Assembly: GCF_000193205.1 (NCBI RefSeq)
Contig: NC_015278.1
Coordinates: forward strand, 1,674,001-1,738,000
Reading direction: 5' to 3'
Source: Aerococcus sp. Group 1
GTDB taxonomy: Bacteria > Bacillota > Bacilli > Lactobacillales > Aerococcaceae
Length of the DNA stretch: 64,000 bases
Under the pieces are notes generated by a model. That model ran no database searches, was not told where the DNA came from, and saw only the letters and a list, made by a program, of their open reading frames with translations. Below are positions 28,893 to 37,614 of this stretch, piece after piece. The translations under genes and the position numbers were made by a program. Position 1 is the first letter of the stretch; every line of letters begins with the position of its first letter.

Positions 28893-28991
28893 CTAAAGCT
28901 TAATCAGAGACCCTGGTAATGGCCTCAAGAGATTAAGCAATAAACTCCCTTGCTGTCGACTTTCCGCTATCTGTTCTTGCTCTTCCTCCAT
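28893..28991 (-). CDS. Small ORF (32 codons) between M-box and mgtA
   Basis: A 32-codon frame starts with ATG 8 nt after a perfect GGAGG (GGAGGTGAT) and ends 24 bp before the mgtA start, which has its own GAAAGGAG site. The peptide has an acidic-glutamine-rich N-terminus (MEEEQEQIAESRQQ) and a hydrophobic, proline-containing C-terminus (LLLNLLRPLPGSLIKL). Alternative in-frame ATGs at 28997 and 29006 have poorer spacing. It lies after the riboswitch terminator, so it would be made together with MgtA. It could be a partner peptide of the ATPase or a leader that senses translation, like the proline-rich mgtL of enterics. No homolog was recognised. Confidence 0.6.
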   Translation of the reverse strand: MEEEQEQIAESRQQGSLLLNLLRPLPGSLIKL

Positions 28992-29021
28992 AGCCATCAC
29001 CTCCATCTTTTCCTTGGCAAA

Positions 29022-29056
29022 ATAAAAAGAGCCCCTACCCAAGAAAGTAGAGACTC
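29022..29056 (-). terminator. M-box expression-platform terminator
   Basis: The stem GAGCCCCTAC (29029-29038) pairs with GTAGAGACTC (29047-29056), with two G-U pairs. A T-rich tail (TTTTTATTTT) follows on the minus strand. Its position 3' of the M-box aptamer fits a transcription-off switch at high magnesium. Confidence 0.85.
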
Positions 29057-29059
29057 CAT

Positions 29060-29245
29060 TATTAATAAGCTCAGTTGATTGAGTTGCTTCGTCTGAGTTT
29101 TAGCACTGTATAACGTAAAGAAAAATTTCTTAGCTACCTGGAGAAAGCCTTATTTCGACAATCTCTGTTTTACCCATTGGCGTCTCTCGACATTTTTGGG
29201 CGATAGCTTATGTTTATACAGGAGCCTCTGCCTAACACTTCGGTA
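29060..29245 (-). promoter_or_regulatory. M-box (ykoK-type) magnesium riboswitch
   Basis: The minus strand carries the conserved M-box blocks in order: GTTAGGCAGAGGCTCC (29236-29221), then GCCCAAAAATGTCGAGAGAC and GCCAATGGGTAAA, and finally GCTAAAACTCAG near the 3' end. These match the magnesium-sensing aptamer found upstream of mgtE and mgtA genes in Firmicutes. With the adjoining terminator it controls the small ORF and mgtA. The gap of 519 bp between mgtA and the next gene is explained by promoter, aptamer, terminator and small ORF. Confidence 0.93.
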
Positions 29246-29264
29246 TTCAAATTTTCCACATAGT

Positions 29265-29293
29265 ATAGTACACTACTTTTTCTTTATTTGCAA
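29265..29293 (-). promoter_or_regulatory. Promoter of the M-box/mgtA transcript
   Basis: On the minus strand TTGCAA (29293-29288) and TACTAT (29270-29265) are 17 bp apart. Transcription would start about 20 bp before the aptamer. Confidence 0.75.
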
Positions 29294-29387
29294 ACTCTTT
29301 TTTACAATTTGTCCGATTGTCCGAGCATTAACACTTTACTAGACATGCAGTGGCTCTCAAACTCCAAATTTAGCCAAACAAGCTCGC

Positions 29388-30026
29388 TTATTGTCTCTTA
29401 CGTTTTTCAATTGCTTTAAGGAGGGCTTGGTCCAGCTTTTCAATCCGGTCTAAGAGAGCACTTTGTTTTTTAGCTAAAAATTGGGCGCTGGCCTGGTCTT
29501 TAATTAAGGCCAAATTGTTTTCTACATTATGGTTAGAGCCCTTAAAGGCAGTCAACAAGTGGTCCCTTGCCACCTCAACGTCAGCTAAGATGCTTGGCTT
29601 AACGAGGCGAGCGACGTTTTCTAGTAGGGCCAAATCATCAACCACTAAGGCGATGACTTGCAGAGGTAAATGCGTTGCTTGAATCAAGGTCACTTGGATT
29701 TGTTCGCTGCGGGCTTGTTTTTCATCCTCACTACTTGCCTTTTGCTTGTAAGCTGCAAAGAGCCGGGCAGAGACCTTTTCATCCTCGCGGGCAAAATGTA
29801 AGAAGCTGTCGCTGTCCCGGTCCATTTGATGGGCTAGGTCAGATAAGTTAGCCGCGGTATTGGCATCCTTGGAAAAGTCAGTCCGGTCCAAAGTCACCTT
29901 AGCTGCCATACTTGCCAAGGCACACGCAAAACTACCAGTGACACAGGAAACCGCCCCACCGCCTGGGGCAGGTGCCTTGGAAGCCACTGCTTTAATTAAT
30001 GATTCTAATTCCATTTCAACGCTCAC
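29388..30026 (-). CDS. Cyclodeaminase/cyclohydrolase family protein (FTCD_C, FchA-like)
   Basis: A 212-residue mostly helical protein with the family hallmark APAPGGGAVSCVTGSFACALASMAAKVT near the N-terminus and VPLQVIALV-like and NVENNLALI segments later. In the family it is formimidoyl-THF cyclodeaminase or methenyl-THF cyclohydrolase, a one-carbon folate enzyme. No partner folate gene is adjacent. The start is uncertain: GTG at 30026 (with a purine-rich AAAGAAAAGA before it) or ATG at 30014. The 303-bp gap upstream, to glnA, holds the glnA promoter and otherwise A/T-rich sequence. Confidence 0.85.
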   Translation of the reverse strand: MSVEMELESLIKAVASKAPAPGGGAVSCVTGSFACALASMAAKVTLDRTDFSKDANTAANLSDLAHQMDRDSDSFLHFAREDEKVSARLFAAYKQKASSEDEKQARSEQIQVTLIQATHLPLQVIALVVDDLALLENVARLVKPSILADVEVARDHLLTAFKGSNHNVENNLALIKDQASAQFLAKKQSALLDRIEKLDQALLKAIEKRKRQ

Positions 30027-30245
30027 TCTTTTCTTTTTATTTGGTTAAATAATCAAACATTACTCCCAAACTCATTAGGAGACAGCTAAATCACTTGCTA
30101 TCCTATCAAGCATGTTTTTCTTATTTTAACCAAAATACCAGGGAAAGGCATTAGCTTTTTTAATTATTTTTACTTATTAATAATACTATAGCTGAATGCA
30201 GGCTCTGACATAAGAAAAACTTTAGAAATTATGAATAATTTTTTC

Positions 30246-30282
30246 TTGTGATCTTATTTTACATGTGTTATATTTTCTTACA
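30246..30282 (+). promoter_or_regulatory. glnA promoter with GlnR box
   Basis: TTGTGA (30246-30251) and TATATT (30269-30274) are 17 bp apart, with a TG one base before the -10. The sequence 30266-30282 is TGTTA-N7-TTACA, an exact match to the GlnR/TnrA consensus TGTNA-N7-TNACA, and it overlaps the -10. Repression by GlnR when glutamine is plentiful is expected. No glnR gene is in the window. Confidence 0.8.
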
Positions 30283-30329
30283 TAGAAATCGATTAACTAA
30301 GCTGTTAAGAAGATTGGAGTTATAAAAAG

Positions 30330-31667
30330 ATGAAACAAATTAGCGAAGAGCAAATCCGTTCCGATATCAAAAAAGAAAATGTCCACTTTCTCCGCCTCGT
30401 CTTTAGCGATGTCAACGGCACCCTAAAAAATGTCGAAGTGCCGATTAGTCAATTAGATAAGGTTTTGGATAATAAACTGATGTTTGACGGTTCTTCCATC
30501 GACGGTTTTGTTCGTATCGAGGAATCCGACATGTATTTAATTCCCGATTTAAATACTTGGTTAATCTTCCCTTGGACCGCTGGTGACAATAAGAAAATCG
30601 GCTTACTGCTCTGTGATATTTATTCCACAGACGGCACCCCCTTTATCGGTGACCCCCGCGGCAACCTGAAACGCTGTGTCCAACGTCTAAATGACGATGG
30701 CTTTAAGGAATTCAACCTCGGTTTAGAAGCAGAATTCTTCCTCTTTAAATTAAATGACAGTGATGAACCAACGACTGAAGTTAATGACCATGGGGGTTAC
30801 TTTGACCTGGCTCCCGTTGACCTCGGTGAAAATTGCCGCCGCGATATTGTCCTTACCTTAGAAGAAATGGGCTTTGAAGTGGAAGCCAGTCACCATGAAT
30901 GTGCCCCTGGCCAACATGAAATTGACTTTAAGTATTCTGATGTGGTGGATGCTTGTGATAAGGTCCAAATCTTCAAATTGATTGTTAAGTCAATCGCCCG
31001 CAAGCATAATCTCTATGCCACCTTCATGCCTAAACCTGTATACGGTATCGCTGGTTCAGGGATGCACTGCAACATGTCCCTCTTTGATGAAAACGGCAAT
31101 ACCTTCTACGATGAAAACAGTGCTGACGGCCTTTCCGAAACCGCCCACCTATTTGTTGCTGGGATCTTAAAACACGCCAAAGCCATCACTGCTCTGGGGA
31201 ACCCAATCGTTAACTCCTACAAACGCCTGACTCCTGGTTATGAAGCCCCAGTCTATATCGCCTGGTCTGCCCAAAACCGGTCACCATTAGTTCGAATTCC
31301 TGCAGCCCGTGGCAATTCGACTCGGATTGAATTACGGTCAGTAGACCCTTCCGCTAACCCATACCTCGTTATGGCAGCTTGCATCTATGCCGGTTTAGAC
31401 GGGATTGAAAACAAACTCCCTGTTCCTGAACCCATTGACCGAAACATTTACAACATGACTTCAAAAGAGTTACGGGAGTCTCATATTGAACAACTGCCTT
31501 CTAACTTAAAAGAAGCGGTTAACTTCCTCAAAGAAGACCAAGTGGTGCTCGATGCTCTCGGTAGTCATCTATCCAATAACTTTATTACAGCAAAAACCAT
31601 TGAGCACGATGAATATGAAACCCAAGTCACCCAATGGGAAGTTGAGCGTTACTTAAAAGCTTACTAA
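30330..31667 (+). CDS. glnA: Glutamine synthetase type I
   Basis: The enzyme makes glutamine from glutamate, ammonia and ATP. The 445 residues fit the GSI-alpha length typical of Firmicutes. Visible motifs are [11 protein letters not shown] and [19 protein letters not shown] in the N-terminal domain, GLEAEFFLF, the [15 protein letters not shown] metal site, MHCNMSLF and the [21 protein letters not shown] active-site segment. GSI-alpha enzymes are regulated by feedback rather than adenylylation. It stands alone, with a GlnR box upstream and a strong terminator downstream; the glnR gene often next to it is absent here. Confidence 0.96.
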   Translation: MKQISEEQIRSDIKKENVHFLRLVFSDVNGTLKNVEVPISQLDKVLDNKLMFDGSSIDGFVRIEESDMYLIPDLNTWLIFPWTAGDNKKIGLLLCDIYSTDGTPFIGDPRGNLKRCVQRLNDDGFKEFNLGLEAEFFLFKLNDSDEPTTEVNDHGGYFDLAPVDLGENCRRDIVLTLEEMGFEVEASHHECAPGQHEIDFKYSDVVDACDKVQIFKLIVKSIARKHNLYATFMPKPVYGIAGSGMHCNMSLFDENGNTFYDENSADGLSETAHLFVAGILKHAKAITALGNPIVNSYKRLTPGYEAPVYIAWSAQNRSPLVRIPAARGNSTRIELRSVDPSANPYLVMAACIYAGLDGIENKLPVPEPIDRNIYNMTSKELRESHIEQLPSNLKEAVNFLKEDQVVLDALGSHLSNNFITAKTIEHDEYETQVTQWEVERYLKAY

Positions 31668-31680
31668 TCAAACCGTTTTC

Positions 31681-31720
31681 AAAAAAAAAGCGTGACCAAA
31701 AAAATTGGTCACGCTTTTTT
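31681..31720. terminator. Bidirectional terminator between glnA and the convergent protease gene
   Basis: The stem AAAGCGTGACCAA/TTGGTCACGCTTT is flanked by A and T runs of six or more, so it can end transcripts from both sides: glnA on plus and the zinc protease gene on minus. Confidence 0.9.
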
Positions 31721-31770
31721 AATATCAAATTATTCTTAGAAAAAACATTTTTCTAATGTCTTCTTGCTGC

Positions 31771-32478
31771 TTAATCCCGCCGGTTGCCACCGAAAAGAAT
31801 AATAATCCGCAGGAGGGAGAGTAAGGTAGAGACTGTCCCAGCTACATAAGTGAGAGCAGCCGCTCTTAAAGTAGACTTAGCATAGGGTAATTCTTCCTGA
31901 CTCAGAATATTCATTTCGTCGAGACAACGAATGGCCCGTCTAGAAGCATCAAATTCAACAGGTAAAGTCACCAATTGAAATAACAAGGCCAAGGAAAACA
32001 AGGCAATCCCAATATTAATCAGGGTTTGATTCATTCCAAAAAGGACCCCAAGTAACAGGATAGGCATGGACAGACTGGAGCCAAAGTTAACCACGGGGAC
32101 GATTTTTTCCCGGATCCGCATAAAGGCATAGTTATCAGCATCCTGCAGGGCATGGCCGCACTCATGAGCAGCAACACCAATGGCTGAAATCGAGCTCTCT
32201 TGGGAAACTTGGTCCGAGAGATAAAGATTCTTATCACGGGGATCGTAGTAGTCCGTTAATTTCCCCCGCACCGAACTTACACCCACATGGCCAATTTGGT
32301 TGTGGTCCAACATCATCCGGGCCACCTGGTCAGCAGTTAAGCCACGGCGGTTAGTATAGCGGCTATATTTATCAAAAGTTCGGTTGACATTCCAAGAGGC
32401 AATCCCGGCAATAATGGCACCGATAATTAACAAGATAATGGTAGGATCAAACATGTAGAATAAAGGAAATCCAAACAC
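31771..32478 (-). CDS. Membrane zinc metallopeptidase, YugP family
   Basis: A 235-residue membrane protein with an N-terminal span, a cytoplasmic or membrane-associated domain containing the zinc-binding AAHECGHALQ (HExxH type, about residues 124-133), two central spans and a C-terminal span region (residues 140-180 and 205-230). FDASRRAI supplies a further ligand region. It matches the YugP/DUF zinc protease family, whose substrates are unknown. The start is GTG at 32478, 8 nt after GGAAG. It is convergent with glnA. Confidence 0.88.
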   Translation of the reverse strand: MFGFPLFYMFDPTIILLIIGAIIAGIASWNVNRTFDKYSRYTNRRGLTADQVARMMLDHNQIGHVGVSSVRGKLTDYYDPRDKNLYLSDQVSQESSISAIGVAAHECGHALQDADNYAFMRIREKIVPVVNFGSSLSMPILLLGVLFGMNQTLINIGIALFSLALLFQLVTLPVEFDASRRAIRCLDEMNILSQEELPYAKSTLRAAALTYVAGTVSTLLSLLRIIILFGGNRRD

Positions 32479-32549
32479 TTTTACATCTTCCTTTCTGATC
32501 TTTATTGACTATTATAACAAGAAAGCCAATAGATAACTATAAAAAAGTA

Positions 32550-33515
32550 TTAAGGCAAGACGACTTTAGCGATTAAATCAATGACTTCATCCTGCTCAGG
32601 AATAGCCAAGAAATGGAAGTTATGGGTCAAATAATCAAAAGCATAAAAATCGACCGCCAGTCCCTTTTGCTTTAATTTCCGGTAAAAGGCTAAGACTTCT
32701 AAATATTGGACATCTTTCTTCCCCATAAAGAGATGGACCCTGGGTAAGGCCCCTGCCTGGTCAGCGTCTAGGGCAATAATTCGTCCCTCACTCGCTTGCC
32801 AAAGACTGGCAATGGCTTGGTAATCAGAAAAGGTCATCAAGTAATCTTTTTGTTCCTCGTCTTGACTGCTAGTGATGCTATGTTTCGTCGTTACCCAAGG
32901 GGAAAGTAAAATCAACCCTTCAAGGATGAGGTTACTACTGCTATCTCTTGCAATGGGTAAGGCAAATAATGCCCCAGTATCTGAAGCCATCAAGTAGAGG
33001 TCTTCATCGGTATAGTCCAGACTAATTTCATCCAGTAAGCCCTCTAAACGCTCCACTTCTTCATCAAAATAAGCGTAGGAAAGGGGCTCAATATAGGGGA
33101 TTAATAGGCGCAGCTGATTGTCTTCAGCAAAATTTTCCAAAAACCGCCACTCCTTAGGCGAAATTGCTTCAATCCGATGCCCCCCATGGAAATAAACCAC
33201 TAGCTTATCTGGCCGGTAGTTTTCTGGGCTGAGCACATAGGCTTTGCCATTTTGATAGCTTGAGAGTGAGATGTTCATGCCATGTTTTTTGGGATAGTTT
33301 AAATCTCCCTGCCGAGCAGTCTTCAACTGGTCTTCTAGGAATTGGCGGTAATCAGCCTCATCGGCATTTTTTAGCCGGTTTTTGAGCCGGTAGAAGTCCT
33401 CTAGGAGCCGACTCTTTACGCTCCGATCTTCTTGGTAAAGGGCATGATAAGCATAGCCCGCTAAACTGGCAACCACCGTTGCTGCATAAGCTAATAAACG
33501 TTTATTTCTTGACAT
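32550..33515 (-). CDS. Alpha/beta hydrolase-fold protein with altered nucleophile elbow
   Basis: A 321-residue protein with an N-terminal hydrophobic segment that may anchor it (LLAYAATVVASLAGYAY). The core resembles the hormone-sensitive-lipase-like esterases: VVYFHGGHRIEAI supplies the oxyanion-hole HGG, VHLFMGKKDVQYLEV a candidate acid (Asp), and THNFHFLA the catalytic histidine. The expected GDSAGG elbow reads LMASDTGALFA, with no serine in the usual place. The protein may be non-catalytic or use another residue. AAGAGG precedes the ATG. It is followed by the zinc protease gene in the same direction. Confidence 0.75.
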   Translation of the reverse strand: MSRNKRLLAYAATVVASLAGYAYHALYQEDRSVKSRLLEDFYRLKNRLKNADEADYRQFLEDQLKTARQGDLNYPKKHGMNISLSSYQNGKAYVLSPENYRPDKLVVYFHGGHRIEAISPKEWRFLENFAEDNQLRLLIPYIEPLSYAYFDEEVERLEGLLDEISLDYTDEDLYLMASDTGALFALPIARDSSSNLILEGLILLSPWVTTKHSITSSQDEEQKDYLMTFSDYQAIASLWQASEGRIIALDADQAGALPRVHLFMGKKDVQYLEVLAFYRKLKQKGLAVDFYAFDYLTHNFHFLAIPEQDEVIDLIAKVVLP

Positions 33516-33599
33516 GGATGCTAACCTCTTTCTTTTAGCCCTTAAACTTACCTATTATTATACAATCAAAGCGCAGTCAAGGGCGATAGCCTAGGACAA

Positions 33600-33616
33600 T
33601 GTTATCAAAATGTTAA
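33600..33616 (+). promoter_or_regulatory. Candidate WalR box upstream of the lipoprotein gene
   Basis: The sequence is TGTTAT-N5-TGTTAA, an exact match to the WalR consensus TGTWAH-N5-TGTWAH. It lies about 160 bp before the lipoprotein start. An extended -10 (TGTTATACT) precedes that gene at about 33730. About one such match is expected by chance in 64 kb of AT-rich DNA, so support is modest. Confidence 0.4.
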
Positions 33617-33777
33617 GCTTTCTTTTTGAATTTACACGAAGACTATGAAGCACTCACTAAGAGCAAATTGAGCTAAAAGCCGGTGTAAAAAGGAAAATGA
33701 AGATGAGTAGGAAAGCCTTTCTTTTTTTGTTATACTGAAAACAGTTTTATTTTATTTATAAGAAAAGGATGAGAAAT

Positions 33778-34386
33778 ATGGTAAAGAAATTGGGACTATT
33801 GCTAGTCATGGTCTTTACTCTGGTCGCCTGTGGCAAACAGCCTGCCGAACAGTCGGCCCTAGAAAATATTGAAACCATTACTAGCCAACTGAATCAGATT
33901 CAAGCTCAGGAATCTGAACTGCAAAGTCACTTTGAAACAGATATCAGCCAGGACTCTTCATTGAGTCGCTTAGGAGACAAAAATAGTCAAACAGGGAAGA
34001 ACCTCAAACTACGTGAAGAAGCCAACCAAAAAGCCATCAAGGAGCTCACTACCCTAAAACAAGTCAGTGAAAAAGTGGAAGATGAAAGCTTGCGCCAATC
34101 TCTCAATGAAACCGCAAGTCAAGTGGAACAATACCTCAATGACTATCAAAACTTCTTAGAAGAAGAAGACCAGTATTACCAAGAAATTGGCGAAAAGGAC
34201 GCCACCATCGACACCTTTGAGGATACCATGGCGACCCTTAATGAAAAACATGTCAATTTGCAAAACCAATTAAAGAATTTAGAAAGTCAGCTAGAAAAGA
34301 GCCGTCAAGCCTTGCAAGATGTGCAAAACAATGACCAAGCCCTAGCTGGCCCGTACACTCACAAAGGAGGTTATGACTTTGTCTAA
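33778..34386 (+). CDS. YkyA-like cell-wall lipoprotein
   Basis: After a short signal peptide the lipobox LVAC places a lipidated cysteine near residue 19. The rest is a long, charged, almost entirely helical domain (about residues 25-185) rich in Glu, Gln and Lys, with heptad-like spacing, which would form a coiled coil. This matches the YkyA-type putative cell-wall-binding lipoprotein family. The ATG at 33778 is preferred because the ATG at 33769 directly abuts the AAAAGG site. It overlaps the next gene by a few bases, so the two probably work together outside the membrane. Confidence 0.8.
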   Translation: MVKKLGLLLVMVFTLVACGKQPAEQSALENIETITSQLNQIQAQESELQSHFETDISQDSSLSRLGDKNSQTGKNLKLREEANQKAIKELTTLKQVSEKVEDESLRQSLNETASQVEQYLNDYQNFLEEEDQYYQEIGEKDATIDTFEDTMATLNEKHVNLQNQLKNLESQLEKSRQALQDVQNNDQALAGPYTHKGGYDFV

Positions 34387-35692
34387 GCAAGAATATCGTC
34401 GCCCTCCCCATAGAAGACGTTGGTTACAGATTTCTGCTGCTTTATTGTGTTTATTAGCCGTCCTCTTAATTATTGTTTTCTTTAACCGCGATCGCTTTCA
34501 AAATCAAGCAGCCCAGTCTTCACACACCAATAACACTAACCAAGTCGCTAAGGCAAAAAAAGCGGAGGTTAGCGACCAGGAATTACAAATCAATGAAGGT
34601 AACCAGGCCTTACTCCGCGTCCCCAGTGTTAAACCCGAACGCTTCTACAAGGCAAGTCAGGTCAACATTGCCTACCCTAAAGAAGGGGTTCGTGGCATCT
34701 ACCTGTCTGCCCACGGTATGGGGACACCAAGTATTTTGGAGCGTAACATTAACTTACTTGATTCCACTGGCTTGAACAGTGTAGTCATCGATGTCAAGTC
34801 TGACTGGGGCTCAATCGCTACCCAGTTGCCAACCGATAATGACTTGGTTAAGAAGAACGAAGAAATTACCTTTAATGGTCAAGAAATGATGCAAACCTTT
34901 GAAGAGAAGCAAATTTATCCGATTGCCCGCATCACTACCTTCAAGGATACCTATGCTGCCCAAGCCCACCCGGATTGGTCCTTTAAGAAATCCAATGGTG
35001 AAATCTGGTCTGATGCCGGTGGTCAAACCTTCCTGAACCCCTATAACAAAGCCGTTTGGGCCTATGTGGTCGACGTGGCTAAGGGCGCTGCCGAACTCGG
35101 CTTCAAGGATATCCAATTCGACTATGTCCGTTTCCCTGAAGGTTTTGAAAACTTTGGAACCAGCCTGGTTTACGACATGGGGGACTATGCCCATTATGGT
35201 AAAGATAGTGTCGAAGGCCGCTGCCAAGCCATTACCGATTTCTTAGCCTATGCCAAAAAAGAACTCCGCCCCTATGGCGTTGATGTCTCTGCTGATATTT
35301 TCGGTTATGTAACGACTATCGGCTCCGCTCCAGGTATTGGCCAAGATTTTACCGATATTGCTAACACCGTGGATGTGGTGTCTTCGATGATTTATCCGAG
35401 TCACTGGAGTAATGGCGACTTTGGCTTTACGGCGCCTGACCTTGAACCTTATGGGGTCGTTGATAACTATATGGATGTCGAAGACCTCCGCTTAGAAAAT
35501 ATCGATGGCGACCATGCCCATTCCCGTCCTTGGTTACAAGCCTTTACCGCTAGCTACTTAGCTAATGGAACTTATCAAGAATACACCAATGTTGAAATCG
35601 AAGAGCAAATCCAAGCCCTCCGTGACCATGGTGTTTACGAGTACCTACTCTGGAATGCCGCTAACGACTACCCAAGTAATGTCGCTTATTAA
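34379..35692 (+). CDS. Putative glycoside hydrolase, DUF4015 family, membrane-anchored
   Basis: An N-terminal membrane anchor (about residues 18-42) is followed by a low-complexity linker and a TIM-barrel domain of the DUF4015 family: VRGIYLSAHGMGTPSI, LNSVVIDVKSDWGSI, PIARITTFKDTYAAQAHPDW, GGQTFLNPYNKAVWAYVVDVAKGA, FKDIQFDYVRFPEG and VDVVSSMIYPSHW. Acidic residues in the IQFDYVRFPE strand are the likely catalytic site. The TTG at 34379 lies 8 nt after AAAGGAGG, while the ATG at 34373 is only 2 nt from it, so TTG is the more likely start. The gene overlaps the upstream lipoprotein gene. Confidence 0.85.
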   Translation: MSKQEYRRPPHRRRWLQISAALLCLLAVLLIIVFFNRDRFQNQAAQSSHTNNTNQVAKAKKAEVSDQELQINEGNQALLRVPSVKPERFYKASQVNIAYPKEGVRGIYLSAHGMGTPSILERNINLLDSTGLNSVVIDVKSDWGSIATQLPTDNDLVKKNEEITFNGQEMMQTFEEKQIYPIARITTFKDTYAAQAHPDWSFKKSNGEIWSDAGGQTFLNPYNKAVWAYVVDVAKGAAELGFKDIQFDYVRFPEGFENFGTSLVYDMGDYAHYGKDSVEGRCQAITDFLAYAKKELRPYGVDVSADIFGYVTTIGSAPGIGQDFTDIANTVDVVSSMIYPSHWSNGDFGFTAPDLEPYGVVDNYMDVEDLRLENIDGDHAHSRPWLQAFTASYLANGTYQEYTNVEIEEQIQALRDHGVYEYLLWNAANDYPSNVAY

Positions 35693-35702
35693 TTAAGAAA
35701 GC

Positions 35703-35738
35703 AAAAACACTTGTCCGAAAAGGGGCAAGTGTTTTTTT
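35703..35738. terminator. Bidirectional terminator
   Basis: AAAAACACTTG pairs with CAAGTGTTTTT around a loop that itself contains CC/GG, and the stem is flanked by A and T tracts. It lies between the DUF4015 gene and the convergent aminotransferase gene, whose stop is at 35740. Confidence 0.9.
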
Positions 35739-35739
35739 A

Positions 35740-36909
35740 CTAGTCTTGTCTTAGTTTTTGGATAAAATGGTTAAGTTTTTCGACCGCTGCTTCTAGTTCA
35801 TTCAAGGAATAGGCATAGGAGATACGAATATGCCCTTCACCACCTTCTCCAAAGGCCGTCCCAGGAACAACCGCTAATTTTTCCTCATCTAGTAACTTTA
35901 AGGCAAACTCCTCACTAGATAGGCCAAATTCACTAATATCTGGGAAAGTATAAAAGGCTCCTTGGGGCTCAAAGCAAGGGAGGGCCATGTCCTTAAACCG
36001 GGCCATCAAAAAGTTCCGCCTTTGTTGGTAGGACCGCCGCATCACTTGGACATCATGGTCACAGTCTCTTAGAGCGACAATCCCTGCATATTGAGAAATG
36101 GTTGGGGCAGCCATAATGGTAAACTGGTGAATTTTTATCATTTGTTCCATAATCTCATGAGGGGCACAAGCGTAGCCCAAGCGCCAACCGGTCATAGCAA
36201 AGGATTTAGAAAAACCATTGATGTAAATGGTCCGCTCTTTCATTCCTGGAAAAGCAGCAATCGACACCAAGTGTTCTTGATTATAATTTAATTCAGAATA
36301 AATTTCATCAGTAATGACATAGAGATCATGAGCCTCAATCACTGGAACTAAGGCAGCCAGCTCTTCCTTAGTCATACTTGCTCCAGTAGGATTGTTCGGG
36401 AAGTTAATAATCATTGCCTTGGTTTGAGGAGTGATGGCGGCTTCTAAATCTTCCGGAGTCAGAATAAAATGTTGATCAGCCCTTAAGGTCACGGGAACAA
36501 CGATACCATCAGCTAGTTTGATTGAAGGTGCATAAGAAACGTAGCTGGGATCAATACAAATGACCTCATCGCCAGGATTAATAATCGCCCGACACACCAT
36601 ATCGATGGCTTCACTCCCCCCCACGGTCACCACGATTTCTGAGCGGGGATCATAATGCAGGTCATGTTTAACATCGAGGTATTGACTAATGGCCTGACGT
36701 AATTCCATCAAACCGGCATTGGCCGTATAGTAGGTTTTGCCCTCACGAATACATTGCATGGCTGCTTGTCGGATAGGCATAGGGGTCATAAAATCGGGTT
36801 CCCCCACCCCTAAAGAAATAACATCAGGGATTTCATTGGCAACTTCAAAGAAACGGCGGATACCAGAGGGGGCTAGTTGGACCGCTTTATGGCTGATTGA
36901 CTGACTCAT
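35740..36909 (-). CDS. Class I/II aminotransferase
   Basis: A 389-residue PLP enzyme of fold type I. Motifs: VISLGVGEPDFMTP, YTANAGLMELRQAIS, NFPNNPTGASM, YVITDEIYSELNY and the PLP-lysine segment YINGFSKSFAMTGWRLGYACAP. The C-terminus has AVVPGTAFGEGGEGHIRISYA with the substrate-binding arginine. It overlaps the upstream Lrp-type regulator by 4 bp (ATGA), the arrangement of yugG-yugH (alaR-alaT) in Bacillus subtilis, which suggests an alanine or related aminotransferase; PatA-type acetyl-diaminopimelate aminotransferase is the alternative. Confidence 0.9.
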   Translation of the reverse strand: MSQSISHKAVQLAPSGIRRFFEVANEIPDVISLGVGEPDFMTPMPIRQAAMQCIREGKTYYTANAGLMELRQAISQYLDVKHDLHYDPRSEIVVTVGGSEAIDMVCRAIINPGDEVICIDPSYVSYAPSIKLADGIVVPVTLRADQHFILTPEDLEAAITPQTKAMIINFPNNPTGASMTKEELAALVPVIEAHDLYVITDEIYSELNYNQEHLVSIAAFPGMKERTIYINGFSKSFAMTGWRLGYACAPHEIMEQMIKIHQFTIMAAPTISQYAGIVALRDCDHDVQVMRRSYQQRRNFLMARFKDMALPCFEPQGAFYTFPDISEFGLSSEEFALKLLDEEKLAVVPGTAFGEGGEGHIRISYAYSLNELEAAVEKLNHFIQKLRQD

Positions 36910-37400
36910 TGACTAATCACCAACCGATTTCTACCATCCGTCTTCGCCTTAAATTGGGTCCCGTGGTCCTTATAGCGTTGCATGACAATATGGGTGGCAG
37001 TCCCTTGAACATGATCTAGGGTGGCTAATTTATTAACAAAACCTGAGATCCTATGCATGGGGAGGCGCTTAGTTAAGACCAGATAGTCATAGGCCCCACT
37101 CATTAAATACAGGGCTTCAACTTCATCGTACTGACTAATCACATCAGCGACTTGTTGGTAGGAAACGCCCTTATGCAAGTTCACTGTGATTTCTATCATG
37201 GCCGACGCATACTCATTATCCGTTGCATCCCAGTTGACCATGGCTTGGATACCAGAGAGGATATTAGCGTCTTTGAGCACCGTCTTCATCTCTACGACTT
37301 CATCTTTGCTTAAGGAAAGCATGTCGGCCAAGGTTTGGTCACTGACGCTGGCATCTCTTTCTAATAAGCGTAATAATTCATGAGCTTTTTCTTTATTCAT
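36906..37400 (-). CDS. Lrp/AsnC-type transcriptional regulator
   Basis: A roughly 164-residue protein with an N-terminal winged helix-turn-helix (SDQTLADMLSLSKDEVVEMKTVLKDANILSG) and a C-terminal RAM ligand-binding domain (SAMIEITVNLHKGVSYQQVADVISQYDEVEALYLMSGAYDYLVLT). The ATG at 37400, with AGAGG 8 nt upstream, is chosen over an in-frame TTG 24 bases earlier. It is translationally coupled to the aminotransferase gene and probably regulates it in response to an amino acid. Confidence 0.9.
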   Translation of the reverse strand: MNKEKAHELLRLLERDASVSDQTLADMLSLSKDEVVEMKTVLKDANILSGIQAMVNWDATDNEYASAMIEITVNLHKGVSYQQVADVISQYDEVEALYLMSGAYDYLVLTKRLPMHRISGFVNKLATLDHVQGTATHIVMQRYKDHGTQFKAKTDGRNRLVISQ

Positions 37401-37553
37401 TGGCATCGCCTCTTTCATCTTCAATCGCTTTACAATTTTTTGATAGAACTATTTTAGCGCATTATGACCTTCTTAAAGCTTATTTATTTCTTAAAATAAA
37501 ATTTTAGTTTTCGCGCAATTTTTTAACATTCCTTAGCCTCCCCTTAAGGAAAA

Positions 37554-37586
37554 GCTAAAAGATTATCTTTTTAGCCATGTTATAAT
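37554..37586 (+). promoter_or_regulatory. Promoter of the DUF1002 gene with an adjacent palindrome
   Basis: An extended -10 (TGTTATAAT, TATAAT at 37581-37586) lies about 30 bp before the start. The near-perfect inverted repeat GCTAAAAGAT/ATCTTTTTAGC (37554-37575) covers the -35 position, which itself is weak. It could be a regulator site. Confidence 0.5.
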
Positions 37587-37614
37587 AGAATTAACAATTA
37601 AGGAGGTTTTTCGT

